A stretch of DNA of 32,980 nt, from NCBI GenBank assembly GCA_022509145.1, contig JAFLTX010000007.1:1-32980 (forward strand). The letters are read 5' to 3'. Numbering within the stretch: the first letter of the stretch is position 1; every line of letters begins with the position of its first letter. A program made the translations under genes and the position numbers. Source of the DNA: Muribaculaceae bacterium (GTDB lineage Bacteria > Bacteroidota > Bacteroidia > Bacteroidales > Muribaculaceae). Under the pieces are notes generated by a model. That model was not told where the DNA came from and ran no database searches. It was given only the letters and a program-made list of their open reading frames with translations. Positions 1 through 7,271 of the stretch are shown here, piece after piece.

Positions 1-6
1 TTTTAA

Positions 7-36
7 GTTTACATTTTTAACCTTTTTTCTGTAAAC
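7..36. repeat. 7-bp inverted repeat near left edge
   Basis: GTTTACA (7-13) is followed after 16 bases by its exact complement TGTAAAC (30-36). The loop is T-rich. It could be an operator or a weak transcription terminator for a gene beyond the left edge; the sequence does not decide. Confidence 0.4.
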
Positions 37-38
37 CT

Positions 39-70
39 ATTTCAGGACAAGACAATTTCAGGACAAGACA
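39..70. repeat. Perfect 16-bp tandem duplication
   Basis: The unit ATTTCAGGACAAGACA occurs at 39-54 and again, without mismatch or spacer, at 55-70. It lies exactly at the border between the AT-rich left edge and the GC-rich intergenic block. It could be a replication-slippage duplication or an insertion footprint. Confidence 0.85.
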
Positions 71-317
71 GAGTAAGCAGCGGAAAAGGGAGGGAGAAGG
101 GAGGGGCGAAAGGATTGAAAGGATGAAAAAGGGAGGGCTTCCGGCGCGGGGGACGCATGGAACGGGCCGGAGACCCGCTCCGGAAACACATATTGAAGGC
201 GCGAAGCCTCCTGGGCTGGGAGCCTCAACGGGCAGCGAGCCTTTCGGGCCGGACGCCTCTCTGGCGAGGAGAAGGGATTTTCAAGGGGCCGGGGGCGCGA
301 AGCTTCCAGGCGCAATG

Positions 318-356
318 CGGCGCCCTATCCTTTATTTTTTGGGAGATAGGGCGCCG
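318..356 (-). terminator. Hairpin closing the lipoprotein operon
   Basis: CGGCGCCCTATC (318-329) and GATAGGGCGCCG (345-356) are perfect 12-bp inverted arms around a 15-base loop. The hairpin starts 31 bases downstream of the last stop codon of the minus-strand operon, where a terminator or 3'-end stabiliser is expected. No run of U follows the stem in either direction, so it is not a classical intrinsic terminator. It may protect the mRNA 3' end or act together with Rho. Confidence 0.5.
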
Positions 357-387
357 AGGGATATCAGGGATTGGGAGGGCGGGAGGG

Positions 388-1965
388 TCAGTAGTCGTAG
401 TGGAGGGTGAAATCGTCTACGTAGAGGGTGGCGCCGGCACCGCCGGTGAAGAAGTCGCCGTATTTTGAGGCCGCACAGGTGATCTGGATATAGCGGGGCA
501 CTCTCGTTGTAGACCGATATTGCAATTCAATCTCAAACTCCTGCCAGCCGTCGGTGTTGGAGCCACGTATCAGCTCCCCGTAAGCGATGATTTCGGGCGA
601 CGAGGCATCAAAGAGATGACGGTTGTTAGGATTGGTGCGTATCTGATAAGGCTCGGTCCAATCGGTCATGGCCACATAGATATGGCATGAATCAGGACGG
701 TCAAGCAGATATTTATACTCAGTAGAGGCGTAGTTGATAGGAGCTGTGGTGTATTTGAAATAACCTTTCAGCTTGGTGGGCCGCACAGTCCACGGTCTGC
801 CGAAATCAAGGATGCCGTTCGTGCCGTCTACCTTTGCAAACGTTCCGGTATAAATCGATCCCGCTCCGAGTTTCCCAAGGCTTCCTATACCGATGAATCT
901 CGTTTCAAGTTTGGCCGACTTTCCGGTGCCTGTCGGGGTATCGTCGGAAGGCTGCACGTTGCTCTGGCCTAAAGTAGCGGCGCCGGTGTTGCCGGTATCC
1001 CAGAAGCGCACGCCACCCTCATTCCACGGGCACCATATCCTACCGTTGAGCCACCATTGGTCGAAAGAACCGTCGGGAAGCACCTCGGTGGGCTGTGTTG
1101 TAGCCGACATCTCGTTCCCTTCATCCACGGAGCCGTCGGAGTTGGTGCCGAGAGCCTGCACATAATACGTAGTGAGCGGAGTAAGGTGAGCGATACGCGC
1201 CGAGAACGCACCGCCAGTCTGGGTAATTTCAGAATCGGGCACGTCGGTCCATACATCGGAGCCTTCCTGGCGATAGCGGAAGCCACCTTTCATCGTGTCG
1301 AGACAATTCCCGTAGGCCCAAATCACTTCGCTCCAAGCGTCGAGCGAGGTGGTCTGAACCGTAAGCTCGGTCTTCTCGGCATAAATGGTCCAATCCTGAG
1401 TGCGCCCCCAAGCCGTTACAGCGACAGAAAGAGGCCGCGACAAATCGATGGGACCCGGCACAAGGTCGGGAGAAAGAGTGGTCAGGCCTTCCGGGCCCAG
1501 TTTTATAGAGGTAAGAGTAAGGTTGGAGAGATCTGCCGTTTCAGGCACTTTCACTATGATTCGGCGTCCCACCACATCGATGGCCGACTCCCCTATCTGC
1601 CCGGCTATGGTGAAATACCGCTCTATATCCTGTTGCGCCGAGACAATCCAATCGTAATCCTGATACAGAGAAAGGGTAACCACGATGGGCGAAGAGAGGT
1701 CATAGGCGCCTTGAGCCAGATCGGGATCTGCCGTGGCACCCTCGGAGATTCTGAATTCCGTAAAGACCACGCTCTGGATGTCTACCGTCTCGTCAAGGTA
1801 AACTGTGGCGGTGAAGTTGGCATCGTCGATTACAGCCTCCTTGATTTCACCTTCGGCGGCTATGGCTGTGATATATTGCTCGATTCGGGGGTAAGGCAGA
1901 TCATTCTTTATGCAAGACGACAAGCCCAACGCCAAGACCAAAGCAGAAAATAGAAAATTCTTCAT
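388..1965 (-). CDS. PCMD-domain surface lipoprotein
   Basis: Predicted 525-residue lipoprotein. A short signal peptide ends in a lipobox (GLSSC) with the lipidated Cys at about residue 18, followed by acidic and aromatic residues typical of PCMD lipoproteins. Two similar segments follow (about 20-115 and 115-205), each ending in a Trp-containing strand of the type DWxxxA. Next comes an FN3-like region (about 205-290), and then a C-terminal domain resembling PCMD, the putative carbohydrate metabolism domain (about 297-525), ending in the motif YVDDF. The name PCMD is tentative and no catalytic residues are visible, so a binding or structural role is as likely as an enzymatic one. It is the last gene of the six-gene operon, 10 bases after the upstream gene. 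It lacks the DUF4493 domain of the other lipoproteins. Export and architecture are well supported; function is unknown. Confidence 0.85.
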   Translation of the reverse strand: MKNFLFSALVLALGLSSCIKNDLPYPRIEQYITAIAAEGEIKEAVIDDANFTATVYLDETVDIQSVVFTEFRISEGATADPDLAQGAYDLSSPIVVTLSLYQDYDWIVSAQQDIERYFTIAGQIGESAIDVVGRRIIVKVPETADLSNLTLTSIKLGPEGLTTLSPDLVPGPIDLSRPLSVAVTAWGRTQDWTIYAEKTELTVQTTSLDAWSEVIWAYGNCLDTMKGGFRYRQEGSDVWTDVPDSEITQTGGAFSARIAHLTPLTTYYVQALGTNSDGSVDEGNEMSATTQPTEVLPDGSFDQWWLNGRIWCPWNEGGVRFWDTGNTGAATLGQSNVQPSDDTPTGTGKSAKLETRFIGIGSLGKLGAGSIYTGTFAKVDGTNGILDFGRPWTVRPTKLKGYFKYTTAPINYASTEYKYLLDRPDSCHIYVAMTDWTEPYQIRTNPNNRHLFDASSPEIIAYGELIRGSNTDGWQEFEIELQYRSTTRVPRYIQITCAASKYGDFFTGGAGATLYVDDFTLHYDY

Positions 1966-1975
1966 AAGTCAGATG

Positions 1976-2968
1976 CTAAATATGCACGGCGAGCCCGAGC
2001 GAGATATTAAAGATGTTGAATCTGAAGTTTGCACCGGAGGTGAGGCGGCTGCCGGAGCGAACGCCGTCTTCCCACTGGGTGGTCTTATTGATATAGAAAC
2101 CGAAGACGCCGAAAGAGAGATTGATCGAAACCTCGGGCATCACGAAGACGCAAAGACCCGGAGAATATGTAAGGCTGGTTTCAAAATTTCGCGAATGAGT
2201 CTGCTTGAGCTCTCCGTTGTAAGGCCGGTTGAAATCCGACGAACCGGAGGCAAACTTGAGCTGCGCTTCGTTGAAGACCCCGAAACGTCCCTTTCGCGTC
2301 AGGCCGATATATTGTGTCAGCAGAATCGAAGCGGCATACGATTCGTTTCGATACATCACGTCCGCAATATTGAAACTCATATCTTCGTCGATGTCGAGGC
2401 CGAAACTGTTGATGTCGCCGCGAATATTGCTGTATTCCAGACGCAGACCGGCGGTGATGTTGTTGCGGAAGGCATAACTGAAATACGGCTTTATCGAGAA
2501 ACCGTGGGCCGAGATGTCTACATCAGAGATGACGTCAAACATCTGGAGGTCTTGGGTTGAAAACTTCCCGTAGCTGGCGGTCAGGCCCAGAGTCCACATC
2601 CCTTTGGGGATGAAGAGGAAATTGAAGAGCCCGCGGTCGTAACGACCCAGCTTGAGGTCTTTGAGCACCATCGGGATGGTGTCGCCCTTATAGAGCACCT
2701 TCTCGTTGAGGTCGACCACGGAATTGTCTCTCACCACCTTTCTGCCGCCTCGGAGAAGGCTTCTCACTTCAGAGGCCAACGAGTCGGGGATGGTCATTAT
2801 CACATACTTATCTGCCGTCGGCATCTCGGCATCTACGGAATCCACATCCGCTACTGCCGGATTCTCCCCTTTCGGGAGGATATCCGAAGGAGCTTGCGCC
2901 GCGAAGGCCGGAGCCTGCAGTGCCACGACAGCAAGCATAATTGCAAAGAGTATACGTCGCATTGTCAT
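1976..2968 (-). CDS. Outer-membrane beta-barrel protein, paralogue 1
   Basis: Predicted 330-residue exported protein. The N-terminus carries a type I signal peptide ending near AFA-A. An approximately 90-residue acidic and polar segment follows, then a region of alternating hydrophobic strands rich in Tyr, Phe and Gly beginning at FIPKGMW, which looks like an outer-membrane beta-barrel. It ends with a short hydrophobic strand. The barrel part is clearly related to the product of the adjacent upstream gene: FIPKGMW corresponds to FVPKGVW, with matching strand order and related C-termini. The extra N-terminal segment is absent from that neighbour. The start at 2968 was taken; a second Met two codons later is equally possible. 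It sits inside a tight lipoprotein operon, suggesting a barrel partner of those lipoproteins. No named family is recognised with certainty. Confidence 0.82.
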   Translation of the reverse strand: MTMRRILFAIMLAVVALQAPAFAAQAPSDILPKGENPAVADVDSVDAEMPTADKYVIMTIPDSLASEVRSLLRGGRKVVRDNSVVDLNEKVLYKGDTIPMVLKDLKLGRYDRGLFNFLFIPKGMWTLGLTASYGKFSTQDLQMFDVISDVDISAHGFSIKPYFSYAFRNNITAGLRLEYSNIRGDINSFGLDIDEDMSFNIADVMYRNESYAASILLTQYIGLTRKGRFGVFNEAQLKFASGSSDFNRPYNGELKQTHSRNFETSLTYSPGLCVFVMPEVSINLSFGVFGFYINKTTQWEDGVRSGSRLTSGANFRFNIFNISLGLAVHI

Positions 2969-2974
2969 AGCACT

Positions 2975-3706
2975 TTATAGATAGAATGAAACACCGAAAT
3001 TGATGGAGAAGAGATTGATGTAGAAATTGGCGGCCATGGCCTTTCTGCGCGCCACATACACCTGATCGGTTATGGTCTTGGTGTCGCGCAAGGAGAAACC
3101 GAGCACACCTACCTGCACCTCCACTGCGGAATAATTGTTGAGGAAAACAGCCAGACCCGGGGCGATACCCACGTCGAAACTGAAGTTTCTCTCATAATTC
3201 CCCGTAAGGCTCGTGCCTTTCCCCTGCATCAATTTGCTTTGGCCGCCGCCAAGCTGAAGCTGCAGCTCGTTGAAGAAGCCAAACCGCTTGGAGCTGTTGA
3301 GCGAGAAATAATTTCGGAAGATGCCGGTGAAATAGTAGTCGTGGGAGAGCCGGTAGAGATTTTCCATATTTACTTCCGTCTCGGCATCAAGCACGATATC
3401 GGCCGTCTCGAGCTTTGTGAGGGAGCGCGTGTAGGCAAAGCGGCCGCCGGCGCCCATATCGTCTTTAAAGATATAGCACACCATCGGCGACACCTTGAAC
3501 GAATAAGTGTCTCCCTTGAGATGCTCAAGCACAAAAAACTGGTAGTTGTTTTGCGTGGATTGAGAATATGATACGGAGACACCGCCCACCCAAACACCCT
3601 TTGGCACGAAGACGGTAGACTCTATCTCATGTTCAAACTCCTCCAGAGCCTTCGCCGGAACGAAGCTGAGGAGGAGTAAACTTAGAGCTATCAGCTTATT
3701 TTTCAT
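2975..3706 (-). CDS. Outer-membrane beta-barrel protein, paralogue 2
   Basis: Predicted 243-residue exported protein with a signal peptide (residues 1 to about 20, ending near AKA) and almost nothing before the barrel. Amphipathic beta strands run from FVPKGVW (about residue 33) to the C-terminal strand NFGVSFYL, which ends in the aromatic and hydrophobic pattern common in outer-membrane barrels. It is a shorter paralogue of the next gene in the operon. Its start codon lies inside the last codons of the upstream DUF4493-PCMD gene (11-base overlap), implying translational coupling. The gap to the downstream paralogue is 6 bases. Location in the outer membrane is inferred from composition; its role (anchor, pore or scaffold for the lipoproteins) is unknown. 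Confidence 0.82.
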   Translation of the reverse strand: MKNKLIALSLLLLSFVPAKALEEFEHEIESTVFVPKGVWVGGVSVSYSQSTQNNYQFFVLEHLKGDTYSFKVSPMVCYIFKDDMGAGGRFAYTRSLTKLETADIVLDAETEVNMENLYRLSHDYYFTGIFRNYFSLNSSKRFGFFNELQLQLGGGQSKLMQGKGTSLTGNYERNFSFDVGIAPGLAVFLNNYSAVEVQVGVLGFSLRDTKTITDQVYVARRKAMAANFYINLFSINFGVSFYL

Positions 3707-5951
3707 TATAAACTAACTCGAAATCATCAACATACATAATCGACCCTGCACCACCCACAAAGTAGTCGCCATATTTTGAGGCCGAACAAACAATGATAAG
3801 ATATTTTGCCTCGGTGGTCTTGGCTCTGTCATACCAGTTGATGGGGATGGTGAGTTTCTCAAGGCCGTCGGCACCGAACGATTCGCCTTTTCCCCACGGC
3901 GCCTCGCCATATCCGAGGATAGACTCGTCGTCAGGGTTGAAGTAAATGCCTTCAGCCGTATTGATGGCCTGGGCCTTGGTGGCAAACGCCACGAAAATCT
4001 GACCCCAGTCCATATCGTTCTTGCTCATGTTTGGCACGCTCGTGCTGGTGTATCCCACTTGGGCCGGCCTATAGTATGCATACACCTGGAGTGCATCCGG
4101 GTGAGAACCGTTGTAAGGCTGGCCGAAGTCGAGCGCGGCACCCTTGGTTCCTCCCACCGTCTTGCCGAATTTACCCACGAAGAGATTCCCCGCCGCAAAT
4201 TTTCCCAGCGTGTTGCCGAGGCCGGCAAATTGCGATCTAAGTTTGGCTGAATAGCTTCCGCTGGCGTGCATGTCGGTAGATTTCTCGGTAAGAACTATTC
4301 CGAAGCCTGCACCGCCATGGTTGCCGGAATCCCAGAAATTATTGCTGTAGTCCGAGCCGGGGAAATTCGCCTTGTTGTAGACTCCCCAGGTTTCCATATC
4401 TGCCTCAGGGATGAGGAACGGTTCCTCCGTTGTGAAATAATGCACGTCAGTTCCTGTCCAAGCATCGGTAGCCGCCTTATATTCATAGCGCGTGCCGGGC
4501 TGCAGGCCTGTGAGCTGCACACTGAAGGAGGTGCCGCGAGTCGGAGTTACGGCCACTTCATTCCAGGCTTCCGAAGTTCCCGCCGGACGATAGAGCACCT
4601 TGAGACCGGTGGCATCGCCGTCGACGATTGTGCCGGAGACTGTGGCATGACGGGCAGCCACGAGGAAGAGGTCGTTGCGCGGGATATCAGTTACAGTTAT
4701 CGGGTCATCTTCTATCACGGCTCCTTCACCCACGGCAATTCTGACTACCGCCTCGTTGGTGCGGCCATAACCGTCTTTCACGAAGATATTGAGCCTGTAT
4801 TCCTCATTTCGCTCGGGCAGCGTGTTCAGAAGTTCCTTCTTCAGAGTGATAAACGAAGTCGCCAGGTTTCTCTCATTGTTGTAGAGGTAATCCCAGTCAT
4901 ACCCCAGAGTTTTGAGACCCTGCTGCACACCGTCAACAGCATCGATAAGGTTCACGCCGTCGGCATCCAGGCCGAAAGCCTGATAGTCGGGAGATGTAAG
5001 CACGAGCTCGGTGATCGATTTGAAGGCTGACACCTTGATAATATTGTCGTCAAACAGCTTCTCGCTGCCTACGAGCTGCTTGTCGATTTCAAAGGTTACG
5101 CCCTTTATGGCCGGGCGGGAATAGAGACCTATCTCCTCCTCTACGAGGATTTCCTTATCGTCGACCTCAATTGTCACCACGCGACCGCCGATTGCCTCGG
5201 CTGTGGGGTCATATTTGAAGTTGAGCACATATTCATGCGCATGATGCGTCAGATTGTCGGAGCCGGCTATCGTGCCTTGGGTCTTGATAGGTACGCCCGT
5301 ATCCGAAACACCTTCAAGCGTATAGCTCAACGGCTTGTAGCAATAGAAGCCCTCGTCGTCGGGGATGCGTGCGCCCTGTGCATCTGTTGCGATGTCGGCG
5401 TTGGGCATCATATAATAACCCTTGGCATAGTCCATGTTGGCCTCGGTGAAATCGAGGGTGCCGCGGGAGTTTCCTACGGTGAGTGTCCAGTCTTCCAAAG
5501 GCACGCCTGCCAGAGATTCCGGATTTATCGAAACCACGACATTTGCGATGCGGCAAGTAAGCACCACGGAAGTGCTCCCCATGCTCTCCACATTGAAAGA
5601 CTTGTAGCCGCGGAAGAACCTGTCGTTGAAAGAGGCTGTTACAGAGTCGCCGGTCCACGCCTCGGCCACATAGCGGCCGCTTTTAAGCTTTATGGCTTCT
5701 GGCACTTCGCCCAGACCTTCATACTTATAGAGGAGTCCGGCCTGGCCTGACACATATACCACGCATTTGGAGCGCAGGTCTTCGTCGTTCACCTCAGCGC
5801 GTGTAAGCTCCGAGTTCACAGTAAGCTGCAGGCGCAGAGTGCCCTCCCCTTCACCATCGTTGAAAGGCATATCCGAAACGCAAGACTGCGCCATGGAGGC
5901 CAACAGAAGGGCTGACGCTATGAGCGATAAATTAAATCTACACTTTTTCAT
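3696..5951 (-). CDS. DUF4493-PCMD multidomain lipoprotein
   Basis: Predicted 751-residue lipoprotein. The signal peptide ends at a lipobox (MAQSC, Cys about 24), followed by an acidic mature N-terminus. A DUF4493-type domain (about 36-245) begins with a beta strand and a TRA tripeptide, reminiscent of fimbrillin-family lipoproteins. An Ig-like segment (about 280-405), an FN3-like region (about 425-505) and a C-terminal PCMD-like domain (about 512-751) follow. The last 35 residues, including KYGD and YVDDF, closely match the end of the last gene in the operon. It lies 11 bases after the upstream DUF4493 gene and overlaps the downstream barrel gene by 11 bases. The product is probably cell-surface exposed, perhaps binding glycans or assembling with its neighbours. 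Domain calls are by eye; biochemical function is unknown. Confidence 0.87.
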   Translation of the reverse strand: MKKCRFNLSLIASALLLASMAQSCVSDMPFNDGEGEGTLRLQLTVNSELTRAEVNDEDLRSKCVVYVSGQAGLLYKYEGLGEVPEAIKLKSGRYVAEAWTGDSVTASFNDRFFRGYKSFNVESMGSTSVVLTCRIANVVVSINPESLAGVPLEDWTLTVGNSRGTLDFTEANMDYAKGYYMMPNADIATDAQGARIPDDEGFYCYKPLSYTLEGVSDTGVPIKTQGTIAGSDNLTHHAHEYVLNFKYDPTAEAIGGRVVTIEVDDKEILVEEEIGLYSRPAIKGVTFEIDKQLVGSEKLFDDNIIKVSAFKSITELVLTSPDYQAFGLDADGVNLIDAVDGVQQGLKTLGYDWDYLYNNERNLATSFITLKKELLNTLPERNEEYRLNIFVKDGYGRTNEAVVRIAVGEGAVIEDDPITVTDIPRNDLFLVAARHATVSGTIVDGDATGLKVLYRPAGTSEAWNEVAVTPTRGTSFSVQLTGLQPGTRYEYKAATDAWTGTDVHYFTTEEPFLIPEADMETWGVYNKANFPGSDYSNNFWDSGNHGGAGFGIVLTEKSTDMHASGSYSAKLRSQFAGLGNTLGKFAAGNLFVGKFGKTVGGTKGAALDFGQPYNGSHPDALQVYAYYRPAQVGYTSTSVPNMSKNDMDWGQIFVAFATKAQAINTAEGIYFNPDDESILGYGEAPWGKGESFGADGLEKLTIPINWYDRAKTTEAKYLIIVCSASKYGDYFVGGAGSIMYVDDFELVYNEK

Positions 5952-5962
5952 ATCGGATATCC

Positions 5963-7258
5963 TTAAATTATAGTGTGAGCTTTAACAGTCTTTACCGTGG
6001 TGCCGTTGGCGTCGGTAACTGTCAAGACGAACTGGTGGCGTCCTTCGCCGAGAAGCTTCATCAGCGTAATGAAGTCGTCGGAGATGACGAAATTAACCTT
6101 GCTTGCCCCTTCCACCTGATCTTTCACGGGGAGCGAGAGCTCTGTGAGGCCCTGCTCATATTGGCCCGGATTCACCAAATCCAATTTGTCGGTGAGATTC
6201 ACGTCTTCGAGCACCTCGGGAGTGAGGGTGTCGGAGATAATCTGCACCAGGAAGCCGGTGATGCCGCCCTGGGCCGAGCTCGAAACGGTGATCACGAGCG
6301 GGGTGCCGTCGATCAGGTCGTTCTCTTTATCAAGAGTGTAGGGAGATTCCACTGCGATTACCGGAGCGGGAGCAGACGGATCGTCAGGCTCCGAGGGAGT
6401 GGGATCCGGTTTCTCCTCGCCTTCCTGCGGACGGCGGTCGTCGGTGAGCGTCACATCGCCCGTAGTCACGTCGCGGTTCATGTCGGTGCTTTCCACTTCT
6501 GCATCCACGATGATTATGTCGTCGCCCCCGATCTGGCCGGGATCTTCCTCGCCTGCGTCATGGAGGCGGAAAGTGATGCTGTAGTGGGTGGCCGGCTGCA
6601 CGTTGTCGTAGGTCTTGGTCTCAGTGGTGTAAGCGCCGTCGACTGTGCCGTTGAACGTTGCGGCCAGAGTGTGGGAATCTTCCACGAAAGCGAAATAACC
6701 GGAGCGGTCAACGTCGGCAACAGTAAAGTCGAGCGTGCCTTTGTCGCCCACCACTACCGTAACCTTGCAGTCGTCGCCCATCACGTCGCGCAACTTCTGC
6801 TCAAAGTTTACAGATACTCTGACATTCTGCAATTTGCACACGATGGGCTGAACGTCATCGGTGATATCATCGGCAATGATTTCAAACTCTTGCGAAACGC
6901 CCTCGTAATAAGGAGCTTCCCAGGCAGCGTCTAAATTCTCGCCATGATATGCCTTCGCAACGTAATTCCCTACCGGGAGAACCACGATTTCCGGCATATC
7001 GGCATACTTGTAAGTGCTGACCACTTCACCGTCTTTGATGAAATCTACCGTAAACTCGGCGGGAGCGGGAGCAGCCTTACGCAAGCCGGTGCGCAGGTCG
7101 CGCGGCCCGCCGTTTGTTTCAAGCGATACGGAGAGCGACGTGGTAAGAAGTCGGCCGGTCTGAGCGGCTGGCTCATCTCCAAACGGGTTATCCTTCGAGC
7201 ACGAGCCGAAAGCCAGCGCCATGACAACCGAAACTACAAGACTAATATATTTTTTCAT
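5963..7258 (-). CDS. DUF4493 lipoprotein, short form
   Basis: Predicted 431-residue lipoprotein with a lipobox (FGSC, Cys 20) followed by SKDNPF, nearly the same mature start as the upstream gene product. A DUF4493-type domain occupies about residues 35-245. An acidic linker rich in Asp, Glu and Pro (about 270-300) follows, and then an Ig-like C-terminal segment resembling the middle domains of the two longer DUF4493 proteins. It has no FN3-like or PCMD region, making it the short member of the set, and it lacks the TRA tripeptide seen near the N-terminus of its two relatives. It is the second gene of the operon, with gaps of 13 and 11 bases to its neighbours. Likely a structural subunit or accessory of a surface assembly; no enzymatic motif is visible. 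Confidence 0.85.
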   Translation of the reverse strand: MKKYISLVVSVVMALAFGSCSKDNPFGDEPAAQTGRLLTTSLSVSLETNGGPRDLRTGLRKAAPAPAEFTVDFIKDGEVVSTYKYADMPEIVVLPVGNYVAKAYHGENLDAAWEAPYYEGVSQEFEIIADDITDDVQPIVCKLQNVRVSVNFEQKLRDVMGDDCKVTVVVGDKGTLDFTVADVDRSGYFAFVEDSHTLAATFNGTVDGAYTTETKTYDNVQPATHYSITFRLHDAGEEDPGQIGGDDIIIVDAEVESTDMNRDVTTGDVTLTDDRRPQEGEEKPDPTPSEPDDPSAPAPVIAVESPYTLDKENDLIDGTPLVITVSSSAQGGITGFLVQIISDTLTPEVLEDVNLTDKLDLVNPGQYEQGLTELSLPVKDQVEGASKVNFVISDDFITLMKLLGEGRHQFVLTVTDANGTTVKTVKAHTII

Positions 7259-7271
7259 GATTCAATTCTGT

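Larger units (their letters stand above)
1..387. other. Gene-free left edge
   Basis: No credible coding region is visible in these 387 bases. The first 60 bases are AT-rich. The remainder is GC-rich and purine-biased on the plus strand, with several short self-complementary stretches. Small ORFs exist on both strands, but they encode Arg/Pro/Ser-rich sequence with no signal peptide or domain. The stretch contains a 16-bp tandem duplication, a 7-bp inverted repeat near base 20 and a perfect 12-bp inverted repeat near base 337, listed separately. It is the region downstream of the six-gene lipoprotein operon. An unannotated RNA cannot be excluded. Confidence 0.6.

Noticed and set aside
58..315. 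85-residue minus-strand frame at the left edge
   Set aside because: Arg/Pro/Ser-rich, no signal or domain; competing frames exist on both strands of this GC-rich stretch.
1057..1953. 298-residue plus-strand frame inside the PCMD gene
   Set aside because: Antisense of a signal-peptide-bearing lipoprotein with clear domains; no start context or domain of its own.
5975..6934. 319-residue plus-strand frame over the 431-residue DUF4493 gene
   Set aside because: His/Val/Glu-rich shadow without a domain; the minus-strand frame has a lipobox and fits the operon.
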